DNA from: an uncultured Solirubrobacteraceae bacterium
GTDB taxonomy: Bacteria > Actinomycetota > Thermoleophilia > Solirubrobacterales > Solirubrobacteraceae
Direction: 5' to 3'
DNA length: 14,346 nt
NCBI GenBank assembly: GCA_902806215.1
Contig: CADCVT010000141.1
Span: 1-14,346 of the forward strand
Shown here piece after piece: positions 6,061 to 12,918 of the stretch. The position numbers and the translations under genes are program-made. Every line of letters begins with the position of its first letter. Within the stretch, counting starts at the first letter, position 1. A model generated the notes under the pieces. The model was not told the DNA's origin. It searched no databases and saw only the letters and a program-made list of their open reading frames with translations.

Positions 6061-9000
6061 ATGGGAACTCCTGTGCCCCGCCTCGTCAAGATCGTCTTCG
6101 CCGTCCTCCTCGCCGCAGCGGCGGGGCTTTTCGCCCTCTCCGGCTCGGGTGGACCGAGCGCCGCTCAAGCGGTGGAGGTGCCGTCCGCGGACAGCAAGCT
6201 CGTGCAACTGCTGGACACCACCGTCTCGAGCGACGGTGCGTCCATGGCGTCCTGTCTGAGCCGGCGTGCCGGCGAGCGGGGCGTGGCCACGCGCCAGGTC
6301 ACGCTCGAGCGCGCGGGCTACCTCTACACCAGCCTGACCGCGGCGAGCGGCGACTGGGACCTGGCCGTCTTCAACGAGGCGGGCCGGCGCACGAGCGGCG
6401 GCGCGACGACCTCCGCGAGCGAGGTCGCCTCGGGCTACGTCGGCTCGGGCACGTTCACCGTTCAGGCCTGCCGGCGCTCGGGTGACGCGTCCGACGCCCG
6501 CCTCATGGCCGACTTCACGCCGTTCCCGACGAACGTCACGCCCGAGAAGGTCCAGCTCGTCGACGTCAAGACCCCGACGCGCGCCGCCAAGGACCGCCTC
6601 GTGGCGCTGGACGTCGACCTCACCGAGCACGGCCACGAGGGCAGCCTCGGCGTCGTGCTCCACGGCAAGGCCGACGCGGACAAGCTGCGCCGCGCGGGCT
6701 TCGAGTGGGAGGTCGAGGTCGACGACGTCACCGCGCGCAACCGGAACGATCGCGTCGCCGACCGCCGGTTCGCGAGCCGTGTCGCCGCGTCGGACCTTCC
6801 CAGTGGGCGAGACGGGTACCGCACGCTCGAGGACTACAACAACGAGATGAAGACGCTCGCCGACCAGAACCCCGGCCTCGTCAAGCTCGTCTCGCTGCCG
6901 AACAAGACGTACGAGGGCCGCACGGTCATGGCCCTCGAGATCACCACGAACGTCAACCAGGCCAACGGCAAGCCCGTCTTCCTGAACATGGGCGTCCACC
7001 ACGCGCGCGAGTGGCCGTCGGGCGAGCACGCGATGGAGTGGGCCTACCAGCTGATCAAGGGCTTCAAGGCCGGCGACGAGCGCACGGTGAAGATCGTGCA
7101 GGGGACCCGCAACATCGTCCTTCCGCTCGTCAACCCGGACGGCTTCAACGCCTCGCGCACCGCCGGCGCGCTCGGACAGCCGAACGATCCCGACGGCGGG
7201 CGCAACGAGGACATGCCGGGGGGCGACACAGCCTTCCTCGTGGCGGGTGGCGGCACCGGCGGCGAGTACCGGCGCAAGAACTGCCGTCTTCCCGACAACA
7301 GCGAGCGCGGCAACTGCGCGACGTCGCTCGGCCTCGCCGAGCGCGGCGTCGACCCGAACCGCAACTACGGCGGCTTCTGGGGCGGCCCCGGCGCCGATCC
7401 GAGCAACCAGCTCACGCAGACCTACCGTGGCCCCGCCCCGTTCTCCGAGCCGGAGACGAAGAACGTGAAGGCGCTCGTCGGCAGCAACCAGGTCACGACG
7501 CTGATCACCAACCACACGACCGCGGGCCTCGTGCTCCGCGCCCCGGGCCTCGCCTCGCTCGGCGACCCGGTCGACGAGCAGCGCGGCTACAAGGCGCTCG
7601 GTGACGAGCTCTCGCTGCACAACGGCTACTTCAGCCAGAAGTCGTTCGAGCTCTACGACACGACCGGCACGACGGAGGATTGGAGCTACAACGCCACTGG
7701 CGGCTTCGGGTTCACCTTCGAGATCTACTGCGGCGCCCCGAACTACAAGACGGGCGACTGCAACGATCCGGCCTTCCACCCCAGGTTCGAGACGATGGTC
7801 AAGGAGTGGACGGGCGACAGCGATCAGGCCAACCACGTGAAGGACCCCGGTCGCAACGAGGAGAACCCGTTCGGCAACGTCGCGAAGTTCGACGGCAAGG
7901 GCAACCGCGAGGCGTACTTCGTCGCGGCCGAGAGCACGCTGAACGAGGCGCGTCACAGCGTCATCGAGGGCGAGGCTCCCGCGGGCGCGACGCTGCGCAT
8001 CAAGAAGACGTTCAAGACCGAGACGTTCCCGCAGCCGCAGCCGGACGGCACGAAGAAGCCGATCTTCTTCGACGACTCGCTCGAGTCGGTCTACGAGGTC
8101 GGCTCGACCGGCGCGTTCCGCTGGCACACCAACCCGTCCACACGTCCGATCGTCGCCAAGGAGCGCGGTGAGCGCGACGGTGGCGAACCGGCTCCGCCGG
8201 AGATGCAGTCCGGCGCTCCCGCCGGCGGCAGCGGCACGGACCCCGCCGGCGAGGACGAGGTCGCGGGGCCGTGCGCCGACGCGAACGCGCCGAATTCGGC
8301 GTGCTGGAACGAGCACAGCATCGTGGTGCCGGCGACCGGCGACAACCGGTCGGCGAACATCCGCGTCGTCTGGAGCACCCCGGCGAGCGACTACGACATC
8401 AAGCTCTTCGAGGACACCAACAACGACGGCAACACCGGCGAGGGCGACAAGGAGGTCGCGGTCTCCGAGAACGGCGCGACCAACGAGGAGGAGGTCGGCC
8501 TCACCGGCAGCCCGAGGCTCACCCCTGGCGTGAAGTACCTGCTCCGGGTGACGAACTTCGCTGCCGGCGAGCCGTACGACGTCGAGATCAGGTGGAACGG
8601 TCCCGAGCCGTTCAAGCCGGCTCAGGTCGAGAGCTTCACGATGACGTGCGAGGTCGGCGGGAAGGTCCTGCAGACCACGCAGGTCCAGGTCGACCGTGGC
8701 CAGACTACGCGTCCGGATCTCGGTGAGTGCCGCCGTCTCGCGGCGCCCGCGCCGCAGCCGCAGCCGCAGCCCGTACCGCTGCAGAAGCCCTCGACGTGCT
8801 TCGCCGGGTCGGGCTTCCGCTCGGTCGGCGTGACGCCGCGCGGCAGGGGCGTGCAGTTCCGGTTCTCGCGCCGGCTGAACAACCCGGTGACCGTGTCGGT
8901 GTTCCAGCAGTCGATCGGGCGCCGGGTCACCGGTGAGCGCCTCATCACGCGCTTCTCGCGCCGGACCAAGTCGTTCACGTGGAGCGGCAGGTCGTCGAGC

Positions 9001-9432
9001 AAGAGCAAGCGGGTCCGCGACGGGTACCTGTTCGCGCGGTTCTCGATGCAGACGCCGAACGGCACCGACACGCGGCGGATCACGCTGCGCCGCTCCAAGG
9101 GGCGGTTCGTGAAGCGGCCGGACTTCTACCGGCGGGCGACGTGTGACGCGCTGCCCAGCTTCAAGATCGAGCGCCCCGTCTTCGGCGGTGCCTCGAACCG
9201 GCCGTTGAACATCTCGTTCCGGATCGCGAAGCCCGGGCGGGTCCAGGTCGACGTGGTCAGGGGCGCCAAGCGCGTCAAGCGCTTCGGCCCGACGAACCGC
9301 CGCGCCGGTGTCACCCACCGCCTGCGGCTCGATCCGAAGGCGCTCGCCAAGGGCGAGTACCGCGTGCGGATCACCGTGCTCGTGCCCGGTGGGCGCCCCC
9401 TGACGGCGACGCTCGTCGCGCGCAGGCTGTAG
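6061..9432 (+). CDS. Secreted M14 zinc carboxypeptidase, copy 2
   Basis: A 1123-residue exported metallocarboxypeptidase. The signal peptide is residues 1-37 (likely AQA|VE), followed by a beta domain (about 45-160) and a propeptide-like segment (about 164-227). The catalytic domain (about 254-630) has zinc ligands His314, Glu317 and His485. Arg405, Asn433 and Arg434 are the substrate-binding positions. Tyr532 and catalytic Glu554 keep the spacing of 22. After Glu554 a Cys-containing insert (YCGAPNYKTGDC) appears that copy 1 lacks. A beta segment, a PPC-like domain (about 764-847) with an EF-hand-like loop at 785-796, a linker rich in Pro and Gln, and a C-terminal beta module (about 914-1123) follow. 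There are 12 cysteines. ATG 6061 is taken, but GTG 6073 is an equal alternative: the string GTGCCCCGCCT recurs at the start of copy 3. No good Shine-Dalgarno sequence is seen for either. Confidence 0.93.
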   Translation: MGTPVPRLVKIVFAVLLAAAAGLFALSGSGGPSAAQAVEVPSADSKLVQLLDTTVSSDGASMASCLSRRAGERGVATRQVTLERAGYLYTSLTAASGDWDLAVFNEAGRRTSGGATTSASEVASGYVGSGTFTVQACRRSGDASDARLMADFTPFPTNVTPEKVQLVDVKTPTRAAKDRLVALDVDLTEHGHEGSLGVVLHGKADADKLRRAGFEWEVEVDDVTARNRNDRVADRRFASRVAASDLPSGRDGYRTLEDYNNEMKTLADQNPGLVKLVSLPNKTYEGRTVMALEITTNVNQANGKPVFLNMGVHHAREWPSGEHAMEWAYQLIKGFKAGDERTVKIVQGTRNIVLPLVNPDGFNASRTAGALGQPNDPDGGRNEDMPGGDTAFLVAGGGTGGEYRRKNCRLPDNSERGNCATSLGLAERGVDPNRNYGGFWGGPGADPSNQLTQTYRGPAPFSEPETKNVKALVGSNQVTTLITNHTTAGLVLRAPGLASLGDPVDEQRGYKALGDELSLHNGYFSQKSFELYDTTGTTEDWSYNATGGFGFTFEIYCGAPNYKTGDCNDPAFHPRFETMVKEWTGDSDQANHVKDPGRNEENPFGNVAKFDGKGNREAYFVAAESTLNEARHSVIEGEAPAGATLRIKKTFKTETFPQPQPDGTKKPIFFDDSLESVYEVGSTGAFRWHTNPSTRPIVAKERGERDGGEPAPPEMQSGAPAGGSGTDPAGEDEVAGPCADANAPNSACWNEHSIVVPATGDNRSANIRVVWSTPASDYDIKLFEDTNNDGNTGEGDKEVAVSENGATNEEEVGLTGSPRLTPGVKYLLRVTNFAAGEPYDVEIRWNGPEPFKPAQVESFTMTCEVGGKVLQTTQVQVDRGQTTRPDLGECRRLAAPAPQPQPQPVPLQKPSTCFAGSGFRSVGVTPRGRGVQFRFSRRLNNPVTVSVFQQSIGRRVTGERLITRFSRRTKSFTWSGRSSSKSKRVRDGYLFARFSMQTPNGTDTRRITLRRSKGRFVKRPDFYRRATCDALPSFKIERPVFGGASNRPLNISFRIAKPGRVQVDVVRGAKRVKRFGPTNRRAGVTHRLRLDPKALAKGEYRVRITVLVPGGRPLTATLVARRL
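7623..7747 (+). repeat. Near-identical tract shared with copy 3 (first member)
   Basis: These 125 bases match 11092-11216 at 124 positions; the only difference is C at 7728 against T at 11197. The tract encodes the Tyr532 to Glu554 part of the active site and the start of the Cys insert. Third codon positions are identical too, which selection on the protein alone does not explain. Confidence 0.9.
8413..8448 (+). other. EF-hand-like calcium-binding loop in copy 2
   Basis: Codons 785-796 read DTNNDGNTGEGD, matching the D-x-N-x-D-G-x5-D calcium loop pattern found in bacterial secreted proteins. It sits within the PPC-like beta domain. The matching region of copy 3 has a different sequence without this spacing of acidic residues. 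Calcium binding is inferred from the motif. Confidence 0.45.
9111..9173 (+). repeat. 63-base tract identical to copy 3 C-terminal region
   Basis: Bases 9111-9173 are identical to 12553-12615. They encode the part of the C-terminal module with RRATCDALPSFKIER. The flanking codons on both sides differ in silent positions, so the tract has sharp edges. Confidence 0.9.
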
Positions 9433-9437
9433 AGCGA

Positions 9438-9470
9438 CAGGGGGCGGCGGCCGAGAGGCCGCCGCCCCTG
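9438..9470 (+). terminator. Strong GNRA-capped hairpin after copy 2
   Basis: Bases 9441-9452 pair perfectly with 9457-9468 across the tetraloop GAGA, a GNRA type. The stem extends to 9438/9470 with one bulged G. It starts 5 bases after the copy 2 stop codon (TAG, 9430-9432). The stem is almost all G-C and no T-run follows. It is the best terminator candidate in the window. Confidence 0.75.
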
Positions 9471-9472
9471 GC

Positions 9473-9511
9473 GCAACCTGCGCTTAACACAAGTTTCCGG
9501 TGCAACCTGCG
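9473..9511. repeat. Direct repeat GCAACCTGCG upstream of copy 3
   Basis: The 10-mer GCAACCTGCG occurs at 9473-9482 and 9502-9511, 29 bases apart, between the terminator of copy 2 and the start of copy 3. The second copy is also part of CAAC-CTGC-GTTG (9503-9514), a short inverted repeat. It may be a regulator site or a chance duplication. The AT-richer stretch between the copies (9483-9498) is the only such stretch in this gap. Confidence 0.35.
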
Positions 9512-9550
9512 TTGGAGCAGGCACGTCCCCCGAGCCGATCGGACTTCTTC

Positions 9551-12500
9551 GTGCCCCGCCTGCTCCGTCCGCTGTTCCTTCTCATCGCCTTCGTCCTCGC
9601 GATCGTCGCGATCGCGGCGCAGGCCGGCGGCCCGACACCGGCGGTCGCCGAGTCTCCTCCCGGCATCGAACTCGGCGAGGTGCTGGCGACGACCGTCGAG
9701 GCCTCCGGCTCAGCGGCGTCCGCATGTCATGCGGCGCCTCGTCCGGGAGCGCCGGGCGTCGCCGTGCGGACGGTCCGCATCCCTGCGTACGGGCCGATCA
9801 CGGCGCGCCTGGAGGCGGCCTCGGGCGACTGGGACCTCGCGGTCTTCGACGTCGACGGACGGCGCCTGGCCGCGGCCGCGGGAGCCGACGCGGTCGAGGT
9901 CGCCTCGGGCTGGGCGTTCAAGGCCGGCGAGCTGCGCGTCCAGGCGTGCCGCCGCTCGGGCTCCGCATCCGAGGCGAAGATCGTCCTCGAGCACGGCACG
10001 GTCCCTGCCGAGATCGAGCAGACGCTGCTGCAGCAGAAGGTCCAGGTCGTCAGCGTGAACACGCCGACCAAGAGCGAGGAGGACCGCCTCACCGCGCTGG
10101 GCCTCGACCTCACCGAGCACGGCGGCGAGGGCAGCATGGGCGTGGTTCTGCACGGCGACGCCGACGCGATCAAGCTCCGTGACGCCGGGTTCAGCTTCCG
10201 CGTCCTCGAGGACGACCTCGTGCGCCGCACGGTGACCGAGCGGCGGGCGGAGCGGCGTACCGCCGCGCGCACCGCCGACGGGCCGATGCCGAGCGGACGC
10301 ACCTCGTACCGCATCCTGGCGGACTACGAGAACGAGATGAAGGCGTTCGCCAAGGACAACCCCGGCCTCGTCAAGCTCGTCACCCTTCCGAACAAGACGT
10401 GGGTCGGCAAGGAGGTCCTCGCCATCGAGATCGCCGAGAACGTCAACCGCAACGACGGCCGCCCCGCCTTCCTGAACATGGGCGTCCATCACGCCCGCGA
10501 GTGGCCTTCGGGCGAGCACGCCATGGAGTGGGCGGTCGAGCTCATCAAGGGTTACAAGAGCGGCGATGCGCGCGCGACGAAGGTCGTCCGTGAAAGCCGC
10601 AACATCGTCCTCCCGGTCGTCAACCCCGACGGGTTCGAGGCGTCCCGCACCGCCGGCGCGCTGACCGGCGGCAACCAGGGCCGCGACGAGACGATCCCCG
10701 ACACCGCGCTCATCGTCTCCGGTGCCGCCAACGGTGGTGAGTACCGGCGCAAGAACTGCCGGCTCGGAGACCAGCAGGCCGGCAACTGCACGACCTCCGC
10801 AGGTCTGGTGGAGATCGGGACCGACCCGAACCGCAACTACGGCGGCCTGTGGGGCGGCCCGGGCGCGGAGCGCAACCCGGCGACGCAGACCTACCCGGGC
10901 CCCAGCCCGTTCTCCGAGCCGGAGACCCGCAACGTCCAGGCGCTCGTGTCGCGGCATCAGGTGATGAGCCTCATCACGAACCACACGACGGCAGGACTGA
11001 TCCTCCGCGCGCCCGGCATTCGCAGCCTCGGCGATCCCGTCGACGAGAACCGCGGCTACAAGGCCCTCGGCGACGAGATGGCACTCGAGACCGGCTACTT
11101 CAGCCAGAAGTCGTTCGAGCTCTACGACACGACCGGCACGACGGAGGATTGGAGCTACAACGCCACTGGCGGCTTCGGGTTCACCTTCGAGATCTATTGC
11201 GGCGCCCCGAACTACACGTCGGGCAACTGCGACGACCCGGCGTTCCACCCCCGGTACGAGACGATGACCAAGGAGTGGGACGGGTCGAGCCCCCAGGCTC
11301 AGCACGTCAAGGATCCGGGCAAGAGCGACGCTGCGCCTTTCGGCATGGAGAAGGGCTACCAGGGCAAGGGCAACCGCGAGGCCTACTACATCGCGGCTGA
11401 GAGCGCCCTCAACGAGCGGCGCCACAGCGTCATCGAGGGCGACGTGCCCTCCGGCGTGACGCTGCGGCTCACGAAGGCGTTCAAGACCGCGACGTACGAG
11501 CAGCCCGGCGCCGGGGGCGCGGATCCGAAGCCGATCCTGTTCGACGACAAGCTCGAGACCACATTCGACGTGGGCGAGTCCGGCAAGTTCCGCTGGCACA
11601 TCAACCCGTCGACGCGACCGATCGTCGCCAAGGATCGGGGCCGCGACAAGAACGGCGCCCCGAGCCCGCCGAAGGACATCACGCAGACCAGGCAGACCGC
11701 GCCATGCCCGACGATCCTCATCTGCGGCGCGGCCAACGACGACCAGGTGATCGAGGTGCCCGAGCAGCAGCCGGGCGTCGTCGACAACGGCAAGATGCGC
11801 ATCCGCATCGAGTGGGGAACGCAGGCAAGCGACTATGACCTCAAGATCTTCGAAGGGGACACGGCGGAGCCGCTCGCCCAGGATCCTGACTTCCAGTCGA
11901 CCAACCGAGGCACGGACTTCGAGGAGGTCCTGGTCCCGGAGCCGAAGGGCAAGTACGTCGTGCGGGTCTACAACGTCAACGGCGTCGAGCCGTGGACGGG
12001 CAAGATCACGTACGAGAGCCCCGAGCCGTTCGTGAAGGGCATCACGGAGAACTGGACGCTGCGCTGCGAGCTGGACGGCCAGGTCCTCCAGACCACGGAG
12101 TTCTTCATCGCTCGTGGCGACTCGAAGCGCCCCGATCTCGGGGTCTGCGATCGCCGAGCCAAGGAGATCATCGCCGCCCGCGGCGCCTCGGCAGTTCCTG
12201 CTCCGGCGGCTCCGCTCCCGCCGATCGCGGCACCCGGCTGCAGCGCCGGGTCGGGCTTCCGTTCGGTGTCGGTCAAACCGCGCGGCCGGGGTCTGAGGTT
12301 CGACTTCGCCCGCCGGGTCGACGCTCCGGTGACGATCTCGGTGTTCCAGCAGTCGCGCGGTCGCAGGATCACGGGCGAGCAGCTCGTCGCGCGCTTCACG
12401 CGCAAGACGAAGGGCTTCACGTGGAACGGCCGGGCGACGACCAAGCGCAGGCGTGTCGGCGACGGCTACCTGTTCGCGCGCTTCTCGATCAAGGCGCCCG

Positions 12501-12871
12501 AGGGCGTGGACACGCGGCGTCTGACGCTGCGGCGTTCGAAGGGCAAGTTCGCGAAGCGGCCGGACTTCTACCGGCGGGCGACGTGTGACGCGCTGCCCAG
12601 CTTCAAGATCGAGCGTCCGGTGTTCGGCGGTGCGTCGAACCGGCCGCTGAACGTCTCGTTCCGCCTCGTCGACCCGGCGCGCGTCCGCGTGGACGTCCTC
12701 CGCGGCGACAAGGTGGTCAAGAAGTTCGGTCCGACGAGCCGTCGCGCAGCGGTGACGCACCGTCTGCGGGTCGACCCGAAGTCCCTGCCGCGCGGCGAGT
12801 ACAGGGTGAGGATCACCGTGTTCATCGGCACCCGCCCGCTCGTCACGACGCTGGTGGCGCGCAGGCTCTAG
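9551..12871 (+). CDS. Secreted M14 zinc carboxypeptidase, copy 3
   Basis: A 1106-residue paralogue of copy 2 with the same domain order. The signal peptide is residues 1-33 (likely AVA|ES), then an N-terminal beta domain and a propeptide-like segment from about 164. The catalytic domain is about 253-624. Zinc ligands are His314, Glu317 and His478; Arg400, Asn427 and Arg428 bind substrate; Tyr525 and Glu547 complete the site. The Cys insert (YCGAPNYTSGNC), PPC-like domain from about 748 and C-terminal module (about 897-1106) match copy 2, and there are again 12 cysteines. GTG 9551 is chosen because GTGCCCCGCCT and the encoded PRL are shared with copy 2 and it opens a compact signal peptide. 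GTG 9500 would add 17 residues and run through the direct repeat. No strong Shine-Dalgarno sequence is visible. The stop lies 31 bases before dxr. Confidence 0.93.
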   Translation: MPRLLRPLFLLIAFVLAIVAIAAQAGGPTPAVAESPPGIELGEVLATTVEASGSAASACHAAPRPGAPGVAVRTVRIPAYGPITARLEAASGDWDLAVFDVDGRRLAAAAGADAVEVASGWAFKAGELRVQACRRSGSASEAKIVLEHGTVPAEIEQTLLQQKVQVVSVNTPTKSEEDRLTALGLDLTEHGGEGSMGVVLHGDADAIKLRDAGFSFRVLEDDLVRRTVTERRAERRTAARTADGPMPSGRTSYRILADYENEMKAFAKDNPGLVKLVTLPNKTWVGKEVLAIEIAENVNRNDGRPAFLNMGVHHAREWPSGEHAMEWAVELIKGYKSGDARATKVVRESRNIVLPVVNPDGFEASRTAGALTGGNQGRDETIPDTALIVSGAANGGEYRRKNCRLGDQQAGNCTTSAGLVEIGTDPNRNYGGLWGGPGAERNPATQTYPGPSPFSEPETRNVQALVSRHQVMSLITNHTTAGLILRAPGIRSLGDPVDENRGYKALGDEMALETGYFSQKSFELYDTTGTTEDWSYNATGGFGFTFEIYCGAPNYTSGNCDDPAFHPRYETMTKEWDGSSPQAQHVKDPGKSDAAPFGMEKGYQGKGNREAYYIAAESALNERRHSVIEGDVPSGVTLRLTKAFKTATYEQPGAGGADPKPILFDDKLETTFDVGESGKFRWHINPSTRPIVAKDRGRDKNGAPSPPKDITQTRQTAPCPTILICGAANDDQVIEVPEQQPGVVDNGKMRIRIEWGTQASDYDLKIFEGDTAEPLAQDPDFQSTNRGTDFEEVLVPEPKGKYVVRVYNVNGVEPWTGKITYESPEPFVKGITENWTLRCELDGQVLQTTEFFIARGDSKRPDLGVCDRRAKEIIAARGASAVPAPAAPLPPIAAPGCSAGSGFRSVSVKPRGRGLRFDFARRVDAPVTISVFQQSRGRRITGEQLVARFTRKTKGFTWNGRATTKRRRVGDGYLFARFSIKAPEGVDTRRLTLRRSKGKFAKRPDFYRRATCDALPSFKIERPVFGGASNRPLNVSFRLVDPARVRVDVLRGDKVVKKFGPTSRRAAVTHRLRVDPKSLPRGEYRVRITVFIGTRPLVTTLVARRL
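11092..11216 (+). repeat. Near-identical tract shared with copy 2 (second member)
   Basis: Partner of 7623-7747, with one mismatch in 125 bases. It covers Tyr525 to Glu547 of copy 3 and the first residues of the Cys insert. Sequence on both sides drops to ordinary paralogue divergence. Confidence 0.9.
12553..12615 (+). repeat. 63-base tract identical to copy 2 C-terminal region
   Basis: Partner of 9111-9173, with no mismatches, within the C-terminal module of copy 3. Confidence 0.9.
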
Positions 12872-12874
12872 TCA

Positions 12875-12918
12875 GGAGCGGCGGGCCACTACCTTGGTGG
12901 CCGTGGCCCGCCGCCTCC
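12875..12918 (+). promoter_or_regulatory. Long hairpin covering the dxr start
   Basis: Bases 12878-12889 pair perfectly with 12903-12914, and 12875-12877 pair with 12916-12918 after one bulged C, giving a 15-bp stem with a 13-base loop (12890-12902). The 5' arm takes up AGGAG (12874-12878), the only Shine-Dalgarno-like sequence in the gap. The 3' arm contains the GTG start of dxr. It could serve as a partial terminator for copy 3, a translational gate on dxr, or both. The structure is seen in the sequence; the role is inferred. Confidence 0.55.

Noticed and set aside
5824..9318. Very long open frame on the minus strand opposite copy 2 (1164 codons)
   Set aside because: Composition is dominated by Arg, Ala, Asp, Val and Leu with no family motif, as expected for the antisense of high-GC codons. 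The plus strand has a full M14 protein with a signal peptide here.
9500..9550. GTG 9500 as the start of copy 3
   Set aside because: It lacks a ribosome binding site and overlaps the direct repeat, and its 17 residues have no match in copy 2. It is possible but less likely than GTG 9551.
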